Made by a program: the position numbers and the translations under genes. The notes under the pieces were generated by a model that was given only the letters and a program-made list of their open reading frames with translations, made no database searches and was not told the DNA's origin. 64,000 nt of DNA from Pseudopyrenochaeta lycopersici (taxonomy: Eukaryota > Ascomycota > Dothideomycetes > Pleosporales > Pseudopyrenochaetaceae), in the NCBI GenBank assembly GCA_003313425.1, contig NHZP01000017.1, positions 806,001 through 870,000 on the forward strand. Reading direction: 5' to 3'. This document shows positions 11,383 to 22,393 of this stretch, piece after piece; position 1 is the stretch's first letter, and each line of letters starts with the position of its first letter.

Positions 11383-14300
11383 ATGGAACCCACCGCAGTG
11401 GAAATGCCAAAGCTCGAACGCCGAAGCTCCGCGCCGGTCAAGAGGAGGGTGAGCAGGGCGTGCGACCATTGCCACCGAATGCGAACGAGATGTAACGGAC
11501 AGGCTCCGTGTTCGCGGTGTATAGGTGCGTGAAATTTGCATGTACTTTCTACGATTTTGTTGACATTCTGCAGAACTGGAGTACGTCTGCCAGTATAATC
11601 GAGAGAAGAAAAGACGAGGAAAGGTGAGTCAAGATCCGCCACTAGGTGCTGCAACACTTCGCGCTTGGTCCCTAGTTGCTATCTAGCAACTGTATAAGCC
11701 TCCGAAGCTATCCACGTTCCTCTTCTTGATCTTGACACGAAGTAGTCTTCGCAGAGACTGATTGCGATTTTGTTGCAGCACTGGTGGCCTTTCTTCGATT
11801 GATCATGATGTTGACTCTCTCTAGGTGCCGAGACACATCCAAAAGCAAAGAGAGGAAGCCGCCGCAGGGCGGAGTCCACCCACTCCAAGTGGCATGGTTC
11901 ATCCCAATGGGTATTTTGAGCGACCTAGCGTCATATCTGAGATGGAAGAGGATGTTTGGTCGCAATCAGAGCCAACTCCAGTGGTACCGCATTTTCCAGC
12001 CGGAAAAAATAGCCTGCACAACCACTCCTCTGGAGAATGGCAAGCTCTACAACCAGGTCAGCTAAGTCTCTTTCTTGGAGGACGCATCCACTAATACTTA
12101 TGACTAGGCGCAACCTTCAATCCACCTGTGAACCATATGATGATAGATCCTCTGCTTCTGGGTTCAGGTGCTGCATATTCACCAATGCAACCTGAATTGC
12201 CACGCAGCGACGACATGATGTACTCCATGAGTGGAATACATCTTATTCCTGGATCCAATGGTGCACAGGTATCCATACCACCCGAGTACGCGAACATGGG
12301 ATATCCGTTGCATTATCAAGCTGCGAGACAGGCATCGCCTCATAGCTATGGCTCTGTCGACACTGGCTCGCCGCAGTCCGGGGTCAGCGTTAGTTCATCG
12401 CAACATGGCGTTGGGATTGCATCGTGCAGGTATCCGGTATTAAAGCCCCTGATACCACACCTTGGTACAATCATGACCGTTTCGACAGCATGCGATCTCC
12501 TCGACTTCTACTTTCAAAGCTCATCATCTGTTTTCATGGAACCACTTTCTCCGTACATTCTAGGATCTGTCTTCAGGAAACGTTCCTTTCTTCGGCAACA
12601 CAAACCCAGGAAATGTAGCCCTGCTTTGCTATCGAGCATACTTTGGGTCGCCGCACAAACAAGCGAAGCCAGTTACCTAACTTCGTCACCGTCGGCAAGA
12701 GCTATTATATGTCAAAAGCTGTGGAGGTTAACGGTGGATCTCCTAAAACCTCTAGTTCACTCGCCCGCTTCACATGGCTTTGCACCCGGCGTGGGGATGA
12801 CCTCCGCTGCGCATGAAGCTTTTCGCGTTGAGCGGGCAATAGGCCGGTATGACGGAAGGCCGGATGGCGCAATGTTGCCCACTAGTACTCTTGATGACGT
12901 TGCAACATATCTCAACTTGGGCGTGGTCACATCGGCAAGCGAGTACAAAGCGGCCTCCCTACGGTGGTGGAACGCAGCTTGGTCATTGGCGAGAGAACTC
13001 AAGCTGGGTAGAGAGCTGTCTCAAGATCCCTCTGAAGAGCGCGACGCTCCCGCAACGGCGGTCGACAACGGGGACATTGATGTAGGCATATCGGACTGCT
13101 CCCGTTCAGGAGTGCGTGTGGCAGTAGGGACGCCCGCAGCGGCGATGATGGAAGAACTGAAAGAGGAAAGACGAAGGCTATGGTGGCTGCTTTACATGAT
13201 CGATCGACATCTCGGACTGTGCTATAACCGACCGTTGGCGATGCTGGATAATGAATGCGAAGATTTGTTCCAGCCGGTTCCAGACACCTTGTGGCAGGCA
13301 GGGGAGTTCTACACGGGGCACTCAGGAGGTCCGCGAAGAAAGGGCCTCAACTTTCAATGTACCTCGTAAGTATGGGCGAATTTTGCTCAGAAGTCCTTTC
13401 TTGATTACACCTGAAGTACTTCAAGCTGCTTTGCGATGCATACCGACTTTTGCAAAGCTACTTGACACCCTTCCGGAGCTACCAAGCTGGCACTAATCAA
13501 CTTTCGCGATATAATCCTGGCTGAGCTCTGCTAATTGATTCAGGCATGACGTCTTTGGCTTCTTCTTGCCTTTGATGACAATACTCGGTGACATTGTGGA
13601 TCTGAATGCCCAGAAGAACCATCCTAGATTTGGTCAACGGACCTCCTGGGAGCTTCACGAAGCAGAGATAACGCGACAACTAGAGCGTTACGCATACAGT
13701 ATCGAGGAATTCAAGGCTCAGCATGGATGTGGCCCCACTGAGGACACCCAACCGAACGGGACGACACCGGACCCAGTTCGAAGCGAGTGGACTCACCAGA
13801 CAAGGAAGGTTGCTGCATATGCAACGCACATCATGCATGTTTTGCATATCCTTTTGCATGGAAAGTGGGATCCAGTAGCGCTTTTGGAAGATGATAATAT
13901 GTGGATATGCTCCCAATCTTTTCTTGCGGCGACGTCAAACGCGATATCCGCTGCACATGCTGTTGAAGAGATATTGGACGTTGATCCGGATCTCTCTTTC
14001 ATGCCGTACCTGTTTGGAATGGTTAGTGATTCCCTCCCTCTGATATAACTTGGATGTCTTCAAGTTGTCCTTTCTATTCTCAGGGGAATAGGAAGAATTA
14101 TGATGATATACAGGACTAGCTCGAAAAATGTGCGTGGCTGACTTACGACCAGTATCTCCTACAAGGCAGTCTAATCTTGCTTCTCCTAGCCGACAAGTTG
14201 AGCACAGAAACAAACGACGGAGTGATTCGAGCTTGCGAGACCATTGTTCGAGCACATGAGGCCGCTGTTGTGACTCTCAATACTGAGTATCAGGTACGTT

Positions 14301-14481
14301 GCCCTCTATGCATGTCTCCATCAGTACTAATAGAGAGTAGAGAAATTTCCGCAAAGTAATGATATCGACCTTGGCGCAAATCAAAGGCCACGGCCATGCT
14401 CGAGAAATGACGCCTGCCAAACGTCGAGAAGTACTCTCTCTGTATCGATGGACGAGTCTTGGAAATGGATTGGCCATCTGA
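11383..14481 (+). CDS. XlnR/XYR1-family Zn(II)2Cys6 transcription factor
   Basis: Exons 11383-11524, 11574-11623, 11825-12056, 12108-13365, 13544-14021, 14153-14293 and 14341-14481 encode 813 residues, close to the usual length of about 875 for XlnR. The Zn2Cys6 cluster is C27-X2-C30-X6-C37-X5-C43-X2-C46-X6-C53, followed by basic NREKKRRGK. The middle and C-terminal halves carry strong XlnR landmarks: [121 protein letters not shown] and VLSLYRW. The family activates xylanase, cellulase and pentose-pathway genes in the nucleus. The DNA-binding domain ([13 protein letters not shown]) differs from the Aspergillus XlnR form, so this could be a paralogue such as an AraR-like factor. It lies 1.2 kb from gaaC. 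Intron 2 (201 nt) and intron 4 (178 nt) are long. Confidence 0.85.
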
Positions 14482-15654
14482 GTGCCATGCCGATGCTAGC
14501 GACACAAAAGTTTTTTTTCGGGAATCTGAATGCTTTCCATGGCTGTTTTATATGCGTTATGGCTTCACATCGCGAAGCAAAAGCCTTCAACCTACTTACG
14601 ACGTAGACGGACTGACTGTACGATTATGTGTGGTGACTCATGGGATTGATGACATATGTGATAAGACCGGGGAAGATGTTGGGATTGATTGGCATACGAC
14701 CGGCGCTCCTGGAGCTCATACAGGCGCAAGGTTATCAGTATACTCGATACCATTGATATTTTCTTCTTTTTTAGGTTGAACTTCCCTGTTGTGATTTATC
14801 CTGATTTCAAGATTATTGACTGTGCATACAACATGAGTGTCGGAACATGAGGAAAGCTCACAGAAGGCCCGATGAGTCTCGGCTGCTCACAAATCCGAAA
14901 TGCCGGAAGTCGGGTAGTTTCCTCAATAGCGAAGTGTTGATGGAATGGGCCTGCAGTGGGGGGGGATATTGATGTGTTGTGACTGTAGGATGCAAGCGCG
15001 ATGTTGAAAAAGGACGTCAAGTGGAATCGAGATCAATTTGTAATCAGGAGAGAAGGTATTGTATTGATAAAGAAAAGATTTGATAGGCCCTCATCGAAAC
15101 CTGTATCAGCGAGGCACAATAGGAAGGTATGCCTACTGCTTCCCTGGCACACGTGACTACTTAGGCACAGATGGCAATTGCGACCCCAGTGATGTTACTA
15201 GTATGACATCCCAAACACCGTAGAACAACATTCAAGTTGCCGGCACAGGTGGAGAAGCCATATGAAATTTAATCGTGGCGTTAAGCACAATCAAATCGTA
15301 CTATGAACCCTCGTAATATGTGTAAAGGTGGCCAAGGACCGAAATGCACCAACATAGCCTAAACGGGAGGCAACCGCCACTAAGTAGCCTAGTCGAGCAT
15401 GTAGCATACAACTTGAGAGGAGGCAGAGGGCCTTCTTTAACACGGAATGTGCAATGCAGGGACTTGGGCTCGACTTCGTGGCGGCGATACAATGAGAAAC
15501 TTGTCATCTATTATTGAAGAACTATATACAGCAACGGGCATCGTAAATGCAGTGACATGACTTTTACCCAAAGTTCCAGCAGAGAGTGTGCAATGAAGTC
15601 AGGGCAGGCCAGGCATAAAACATAATGGAACGTAATTCATCAACATGCCTTGTT
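14482..15654. other. Intergenic between convergent genes, no gene seen
   Basis: This 1.17 kb between the stop of the XlnR-like gene and the stop of gaaC should hold both 3' UTRs. Short open frames (for example 15301-15507 minus) lack motifs. I see no repeat or RNA gene. Confidence 0.65.
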
Positions 15655-16647
15655 TCATAAGCTCTTCTCAACCTCCATAACTTCCTTAATGCCCTCAGCA
15701 ACAGCATCAACCTTCTCTTGCGGGAGCCTCTTTAGTGGTCGACGGGGATATCCACCATAGCCGTAATATGACTGAATAGCTGACTTCGTTCCAGGAATGG
15801 CTGCCTTAGTAAGGACCCAGTCACCCTTGCTAAGCACCTTCTGTAGTGCAAGGGCCTCATCGTATTTGCCTTCAGCCCACAGATTCCAGACTTTGACGCA
15901 GGTCTTGGGGAGGACATTAGCTCCACCAGCAATGATGCCAGACCCGCCACTGGCAGCAGTCTGAGCTGTGAAGTCAGCCATGCCACCAAATGCCATGTAG
16001 CCACTGCCGTTGCTCTTGGTGGTGACTGCGTTGGTAGCAAGGGCAACACGGGTGAGTTTGCCAGTGTTACCACATGTGAATTTGGTGCCGACAATATTGG
16101 GGTGCTTGCCGAGCTTGATGATAAGATCGCTGTCCATATCAATCCCAGCAACAGCTCCAGGATAGTTGTAAAGAATAATGGGGAGGGGTGAGCCGTCTGC
16201 GACCTTTGTGAAGTACTCGTAGATGGCGTCCTCGTCGATAGCATAGCGATAGTAGCTGGGAGGAACCATAAGAACGTATTCGCCGCCGGCGGCAGCAGCT
16301 TCTTTGCACAGCTCAATTGTGAGCTTGATGCCGTGTTCAGAGGCTCCTACAATGACTGGTACATTTTGGTACCCAGCTTCGTCTAGAGCCTCGCGGGTTG
16401 CTCGCGTAACAGCCGTTTTCTCCTCTCGTGATAGGTGGACAGCCTCTCCGTTCGATCCCATGGTGACGAGACCAACAAGCCCAGCTTCAGCAAGTCGTAC
16501 TGCATGCTTCTTGATAGTAGGGATGTCTAGCTCCTCGGTTTCTGGGTCAAAGAAAGTCATAGTTGGTGAGTAGATACCCGGTCGGAGAGGTGTGCGTTCT
16601 TTGGCATGGCCGTTCGCAGCGCCATTGCTGTGGCCGTTGGACGCCAT
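15655..16647 (-). CDS. gaaC: 2-keto-3-deoxy-L-galactonate aldolase (L-threo-3-deoxy-hexulosonate aldolase)
   Basis: Single exon, 330 residues, DapA/DHDPS superfamily TIM barrel. Its role is to split 2-keto-3-deoxy-L-galactonate into pyruvate and L-glyceraldehyde, third step of the fungal D-galacturonate pathway, in the cytosol. Visible motifs: GSNGEAVHL (residues 64-72; counterpart of the GTTGE pyruvate-binding loop), IILYNYPG with the proton-relay Tyr160, and GTKFTC with Schiff-base Lys189. The long block TRVALATNAVTTKSNGSGY and the C-terminal EVMEVEKSL match the GaaC/LGA1 subgroup rather than true DHDPS, and fungi do not use the DAP lysine pathway. A flexible N-terminal extension (about 22 residues rich in N, G and H) precedes the barrel. 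It is divergent from gaaA with a 1.04-kb shared promoter, which supports the pathway assignment. Confidence 0.92.
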   Translation of the reverse strand: MASNGHSNGAANGHAKERTPLRPGIYSPTMTFFDPETEELDIPTIKKHAVRLAEAGLVGLVTMGSNGEAVHLSREEKTAVTRATREALDEAGYQNVPVIVGASEHGIKLTIELCKEAAAAGGEYVLMVPPSYYRYAIDEDAIYEYFTKVADGSPLPIILYNYPGAVAGIDMDSDLIIKLGKHPNIVGTKFTCGNTGKLTRVALATNAVTTKSNGSGYMAFGGMADFTAQTAASGGSGIIAGGANVLPKTCVKVWNLWAEGKYDEALALQKVLSKGDWVLTKAAIPGTKSAIQSYYGYGGYPRRPLKRLPQEKVDAVAEGIKEVMEVEKSL

Positions 16648-17165
16648 GATTTTAATATGTCAAGTAGAGATGTGGTGGTTTAGAGAAGAGTGTGCACAAT
16701 AGACAAAGCTGGTGAGTCGGAGAAGAGGGAAGAGAGCAGACAGCAACAAAGGCCCACACGGGTTCGGTCAGCTTTAATATATCAGCGAGATGGAAGCAAT
16801 CGGCGTAAAGTATAGCAGACGAGCTAGCCCGGCAGAGCCCAGAATCCATCCCACCTTCAGTCGCGCGTCTTCCATGGCTCCAGAGATGTCAAGATCTCGT
16901 CAAATGCGCGTCGTTCATTCGTCAAGAAGGCCTTAGCCCTGAGAGCACGAAGGCTAGAGCAAACGTCGCGTGCAGGGCTGTGGGCCGTATGGTGGATTCG
17001 GGACACAACCGCGCGAAATGCGGGACATTATGCGGCCTTTTTCTCTACGGGGGTGACTAAAATTATCGGTCGACTTATGGAAAGAGACGCCGTCTAGCGC
17101 AGGGTTGGATGTCGAACATGGTGCGCAGCAGATCGAAGTTGGCCGGACAAACTTGAGCTATTTGT

Positions 17166-17174
17166 TCCACCAAT
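17166..17174 (+). promoter_or_regulatory. Candidate galacturonate-response element (TCCACCAAT)
   Basis: Exact match to the TCCNCCAAT consensus that I recall as reported upstream of gaaA and gaaC in Aspergillus, with core CCNCCAA recognised by GaaR in Botrytis. It lies about 520 nt from both start codons. Confidence 0.6.
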
Positions 17175-17328
17175 GAGCAAATGGACAGGCGTGTGGGGGT
17201 GCAGCGCCTTGCTTGTCTTGGCTCTGGGGAAGATTGGCGTCACGTCGGAACGCCATGAATTTCTACTTTCACTTACATCTCAACAGTGCGCTCCAAGACA
17301 CTTTGACTTGGTCGAGGCCAGCCGAAAG

Positions 17329-17337
17329 TCCTCCAAT
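17329..17337 (+). promoter_or_regulatory. Candidate galacturonate-response element (TCCTCCAAT)
   Basis: Second exact TCCNCCAAT match in the same divergent promoter, same orientation, 163 nt from the first, 353 nt before the gaaA start and 682 nt before the gaaC start. Confidence 0.6.
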
Positions 17338-17689
17338 GAAGACTCGACCATGACAACTGTCCTGTTCAAGTCATTCAAAATCACTACAAAAAGTAATGCA
17401 TCTCAAACAGCGTAACGTCATCCGGCCGCGGTAGCCGGCAAAATCAGAGCGCGTCGCGCGAGCGCCTTACAGCCATTGCCCCGCTTGGTGGTTGAACAAT
17501 TAATCCGTCCAAGTTATCGATAAGCTTTTATCTCAGAGGCCGCGGTGTTTGAATAACCTAGGGTAGTGAATGCTCCACCCCTTCATTTCTCCTTCATCTC
17601 GCTCCTCCGTTCTTTGAAAACGCAGTGGAAGTTGCAACTTGACCCAATTGACCCCCTACCAATCTCAAGATACCATTGATACCGTCAAT

Positions 17690-19311
17690 ATGGCTCCACC
17701 GGAAGTTCTGATGGTATGTTACCCCTCACGGGCGACGCGTCTTATTTGGCCGGGTTCCTTTTAGTTTCTACTAGCAAGCGACTACAGCCCATATATCGCA
17801 GTAGCATGGTGGGCTTTCTTTGGCTACATATTTGACACCTTAAAAATTGAAAACATCATCTTTGGAAGCTAATGCAAAGTCTAGGTTGGGACAGGAGAGT
17901 ACACGACCGGCTTCGTTGGAGGCGGTGCGTCGAAATCAGACAAAAAAGTCGGCGTGGTAGGCCTGACATTATTCGATCTGCGAAGACGTGGGAAGGTTGG
18001 CAAGCTCTCGATGGTGGGCGTCTCAGGAGGCAAATTCCCTGCAATCCGTAAGTCTCACGATTTATGCTCCACTGGACGTAGTATGCTGATTATGAATAGG
18101 TGAACATCTACAGAAGAACATCTCTGAGGCGTACAACGGATTGGATGTATCTTTCGAAGAATATCCTAAAGAGGGAAAGACAGACCCGGATGCATTTAAA
18201 ACAGCAATTGATGCGCTGCCTAAAGGAAGTGCTAGTAGGTTCATGAAATATTCAATTGGAAGATGTGACTCGATTGACTGTTTCCAGTTACTATCTTCAC
18301 CCCTGACACCACTCACTACCCAATTGCTTTGTACGCAATTGAACGTGGAATCCACGTCCTCATTACAAAGCCGGCTGTCAAGCTGCTCGAACACCACCAA
18401 GAGCTTCTCGCGGCCGCAAAGAAGAACAACGTCTTTGTGTACATTGAACATCACAAGCGGTACGACCCTGCATACGCGGATGCGCGTTTCAGGGCGCAGA
18501 AGTTGGGCGATTTCAACTACTTCTACTCGTATATGAGCCAGCCGAAGTGAGTGCACTGGTCTTGAGAAGGCGAACGAATCGTGACTAACTGTGCACTAGG
18601 AGCCAATTGGAGACCTTCAAGGCCTGGGCAGGTGTAGACAGCGACATTTCGTACTACCTCAACTCCCATCACATCGATATCAATGAGTCCATGATTCCAG
18701 ACTACAAGCCTGTACGTGTCATGGGAAGTGCAGCAAAGGGAATTGCAACCAACTTGGGATGCGATCCTGCAACCGAAGACACCATTACCCTCCTCACCGA
18801 TTGGGTGAAGAAGGACGATCCCAGCAAGCGTGCAACTGGTGTGTATACTGCTGGCTGGGCAGCACCACAGAAAGCCGGTGTGCACTCAAACCAGTACTTC
18901 CATTACATGGCTGCCAGCGGAGAGATTCGTGTCAATCAGGCCAAGCGAGGCTACGATGTCACTGATGATGACGGCGGCCTGCTCTGGTACAACCCGTATG
19001 TTTTATCCTCTACTCATAGCTGCTAATGGTTACTGACTTGTTTTAGATTCTACATGAAGTACGCTCCCGATGAAGAGGGCAACTTCGCCGGTCAAATCGG
19101 CTATGGTTACATCTCTTTTGAAAAGTTCATCGATGCCGTCAATAACCTGAACGAGGGCAAGGTGACGCTCGAGCAGCTCGATGCACGCCCATTACCCACA
19201 CTAAGGAACACCATCGCGACTACCGCAATTCTTGAAGCCGGTCGAAGATCGCTGGACGAGAATCGACCCATCGAGATCATCGAGGAAAATGGCGTTTGGT
19301 CACTAAAGTGA
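17690..19311 (+). CDS. gaaA: D-galacturonate reductase, Gfo/Idh/MocA family
   Basis: Exons 17690-17713, 17885-18047, 18100-18234, 18288-18546, 18600-18995 and 19047-19311 encode 413 residues; introns are 171, 52, 53, 53 and 51 nt. The first exon is only eight codons (MAPPEVLM) and splices to [13 protein letters not shown], the Rossmann NAD(P)-binding Gly-rich loop (residues 9-21). TKP at 134-136 is the family's cofactor-site motif, and EHHKRYDP (161-168) begins the substrate-binding part. The A. niger GaaA type reduces D-galacturonate to L-galactonate, the first step of pectin sugar catabolism, and belongs to this family, unlike the aldo-keto reductase GAR1 of Trichoderma. I infer the substrate from overall likeness to GaaA and from the divergent pairing with gaaC, an arrangement known in Aspergillus. 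The reaction itself cannot be read from the sequence. Confidence 0.87.
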
Positions 19312-21298
19312 GATATTAATTGGCTAGATATATCTACGCAAGGTCACTCCTGTTTGAAACTACTCATTTCCCCTTACAAAATACCTTTCATCCATTTGCA
19401 ACAAGTCTTTCACAATTTCCTTTTCAAAACTATTTTAACCTACTCAGAATTTACATAGCCTTGTTTAGGCATAGCGCATCTCGTCGCGTTCTGCGGGGCA
19501 GAACGCGACCACGTGTTTTCTCTATCATCGCTCCACCCCCACGTCAAGTGCTTTTCTGATGCATCTAGAGACCTTCAAGGGTCCCCACAAAGCTGGTTGC
19601 GGACGATCTTTCGGGTGCCACATTCTCTGTGGTTGCTCAGTAACCTCGGGTGAATGTACACCGAACGCCTGACCCTTCCGAACTGATGGATTGCCCCGAA
19701 AACTATCACAAACCACCTTCGGTCCGATTAAATCCGGGAGAAAAAGGTTCGGATTGAATATGCCTTTAGTGCACATCGCTTAGTACTACAACGGTATTGT
19801 AGCTAGATTACTGTTTACTCATTGTTCATGCTTTGGATTGTTCTTCACGAGCTGTAAGATAGCGAAGGACGAGCAACGTGATATTGTGTCCGCCGCGCAA
19901 GACCTCCCATTCTCCGTCTATCATGATATTTCCTCACCAAACGCCTGCTGTATGATCTGCAATACTCTAAGAATTGCAAACACGAGACACTTAAAGCTCC
20001 ACTTTACTAGCGCCTCCAAAAGCCTCGTTACCTTCTAAGCAGGTTGAAAAACAAAAGTTACAAGCACAACCTCACCTCGATACTGTGGTTGAAGACGGCT
20101 GTACAAGCGTGCCACTTATTGATCATGTTTAGATCATCGTACTAGAACAAAGAATAACTAAGGATCAATTACCCCATGCTTTACCATTCCAGGATATCAC
20201 TTTACTACTAACAACAGAAGATCGCTCTCCGTGGCATCTTTTCTGTAGACGAGTTATACAAACACTGGAAAATAGCTGGTTCTAATTTTGAATCTGTTCC
20301 TGGTCGGAAAATGGAACGCAACATGCGATGGGAAGGTACTTAAAATGGTAACTTGTGCAGAGTTGATTTTACACATACCTTGAACATTTAAAGACTGGGT
20401 GCACATGGCCAGGCCAAGACTAAAACGACGCGTCGGCATTGGTCCGTCATGCTCATGGATTACCTGGGCTCAGCACTTCCAAGCCCATGGTCATGGTTCC
20501 CTGTATGCAGGCAGGCTTCTAGACTCAATTGAGGTCGCCCAATATACCTTGTAATGGTAATATAAGCTCAAGTAACATCAAGATAGCGATCACTAGTCAC
20601 AGAATATTATCTTTACTCTGGACGCCGCTTCGCCCGACCGAAACGTTCGAATTTAGCGAGAATTGAGTGACTGGGCATTTGCTCTACCGCAAAAGCTTAT
20701 ACATTAGTATCAAACTAGGCTTATCATCCGCAAACTAAGTGCACATAACAAAAGCTTTGCGCCCAAACTTCTTCATTTTCAGAAACATTCGCAGCGCATA
20801 TCGAAGTGCCTAATCGTCAACCGATAGAATCCTTTCAGTACTTCGTCCAGTGCATTTACACACCCAACCCCTGGCAAGCGGCTCTGATATTTGACAACAC
20901 AACCTCGTCTGGCACTTCATACAGCCGTGTTATATGTATAATAGGCTTACATGCCGAGATTCATCACGTTAACAACGATTCTCTGCTTGCACATGCATAG
21001 TTCCTGAGGATTTACGTCAGTACAGGGAGGCATCGATATTCTCGATATCCCCTTGCTCGTAACAACGTGATGAGTAGTATTATCATATAGAGATTATGAT
21101 ATTTCAACTTAGCCATGTTCAACGAAAACTCCAAAGAAATGCAAAGCGTATACGGCATTTCTTAGATTTGACATCACTCTCGTCCCATCGCAATCTTGTC
21201 GTATTTGATTTCCACATTCTCAACTTTAATCCTAAATTGTTGATGTTTCCACAAAAGTTAATCTTTCTTCCCATCCTTAGCTTCAGAGTGCTGTTGAT
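19312..21298. other. Intergenic between convergent genes, no gene seen
   Basis: This 2.0-kb stretch lies between the stops of gaaA and the Cys-rich repeat gene. It is somewhat AT-rich. No open frame with recognisable content, no repeat and no structured RNA was seen. Confidence 0.6.
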
Positions 21299-22393
21299 TT
21301 AGGCATTACACGCGCTGGACGAAGGCGGTGTAGGGGTAGCAATGCAAGCCCCCCCACACGGCTTACCATATACACATGTCATTGTCGGTGTGCATGTCGA
21401 CCCTGTGCCACACTCGCCACTCGGCCATCCAACATGGCATGCGGTGGGAGGTGGAGGTAGAGGAGGCCAGGTAGAAGGAGCGGGGCTGGAGGTAGAAGGG
21501 ATCGCGGTAGGTGTAGCAATACAAGCACCACCACAAGGCTTGCCCTTTTGGCATGTCATTGTAGGCGTGCAAGTCGATCCGTAATTGCATTCACCATCTC
21601 CCCATCCAACGTGGCATTCGGTGGTTGTGGGCGGCGTGGGTGCTGGTGTAGCAGTGGCAATGCACTTCCCACTGCAAGGCCGCAGTCGATAACAGGTTTC
21701 TATAGGCGTGCAAGTCGAACCGGTAGAGCATCCTCCACCGTTTGCCCAGCCGACCATGCACTCGGCAGAGGTCGGAGGCGGAGAAGGAGTTGGCGTTATA
21801 GTCGCGATGCAAGCTCCACCACACGGCCTCAGTCTATAGCAAGTCTCTGTCGGTGTACATGTAGATCCTGTTTTACAGCCGCCGCCATTCGCCCAACCAA
21901 CACGGCATTCAGTCGTAGGTGGGACAACGGTAGGCATCGGTGAAGACATAGATGGCGTGAATGGCGTAGGTGTAGCAATACATTGGCCAAGCCAGGGCTG
22001 CCCTGAAGTGGAGATCATGGTGGGTGTGCATGTCGAACGCGGTACGCATGGCGCGTCATTTCCTACAGTACAAGGCGTGACTGAAGGTGGAGTGGGTACG
22101 CCGATACATTGACCAAGCCAAGGTTGACCTGTCGTAGAGATCATGGTAGGTGTGCATGTCGAACGTGGTACACATGGGGCGTCATTTCCTACAGTACAAG
22201 GCGTGACTGAGGGTGGAGTGGGTACGCCGATACATTGGCCAAGCCAAGGTTGACCTGTTGTAGAGGTCATGGTAGGCGTGCATATAGAGCTTGGTACGCA
22301 AGGAGCATCGTTACCGACGGTGCAAGGGGTCACACCAGCAGGTCGTGGGTTTGCAAGGGCGAGAAGTGGAAGGGCAAACAGAAGGAGAAACAT
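21299..22393 (-). CDS. Secreted cysteine-rich protein of seven tandem repeats
   Basis: Single exon, 364 residues. A signal peptide is clear (MFLLLFALPLLALA, predicted cut before NPRPAG). The rest is seven repeats: 1-3 (residues 22-63, 64-105, 106-161) start TPCTVGNDAPCVP and hold four Cys each; 4-7 (162-210, 211-258, 259-317, 318-364) start with a C-x-VGW block, continue STCTP, and hold six Cys each with an added pair in TC..(K/R)PC. All end QCI or CI and are joined by Pro/Thr linkers. Mature protein has 37 Cys, odd because of a final CNA. Repeats 1 and 2 are exactly 126 nt long and nearly identical, so expansion is recent. I do not recognise the family. The pattern fits a cell-wall, lectin-like or effector protein with O-mannosylated linkers, but no function can be assigned. 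A TATA-like box lies 148-157 nt upstream. Confidence 0.85.
   Translation of the reverse strand: MFLLLFALPLLALANPRPAGVTPCTVGNDAPCVPSSICTPTMTSTTGQPWLGQCIGVPTPPSVTPCTVGNDAPCVPRSTCTPTMISTTGQPWLGQCIGVPTPPSVTPCTVGNDAPCVPRSTCTPTMISTSGQPWLGQCIATPTPFTPSMSSPMPTVVPPTTECRVGWANGGGCKTGSTCTPTETCYRLRPCGGACIATITPTPSPPPTSAECMVGWANGGGCSTGSTCTPIETCYRLRPCSGKCIATATPAPTPPTTTECHVGWGDGECNYGSTCTPTMTCQKGKPCGGACIATPTAIPSTSSPAPSTWPPLPPPPTACHVGWPSGECGTGSTCTPTMTCVYGKPCGGACIATPTPPSSSACNA
21953..22330 (-). repeat. Near-identical 126-nt coding repeats (repeats 1-3 of the secreted protein)
   Basis: Repeat 1 is 22205-22330 and repeat 2 is 22079-22204, each exactly 42 codons with only a few differences. Repeat 3 starts at 22078 and keeps the same first 33 codons. 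The four 3' repeats are more diverged. Confidence 0.85.

Larger units (their letters stand above)
16648..17689. promoter_or_regulatory. Shared gaaC/gaaA promoter region
   Basis: This 1,042-nt region separates the two divergent starts. It contains two exact TCCNCCAAT elements and one further CCNCCAA core on the minus strand (ttggtgg, 17485-17491). An 80-codon open frame at 17173-17415 has no recognisable content and I did not call it a gene. Confidence 0.7.

Noticed and set aside
21342..21943. Open frames antisense to the Cys-rich repeat protein
   Set aside because: They mirror the repeat coding sequence and lack a signal peptide or conserved pattern of their own.
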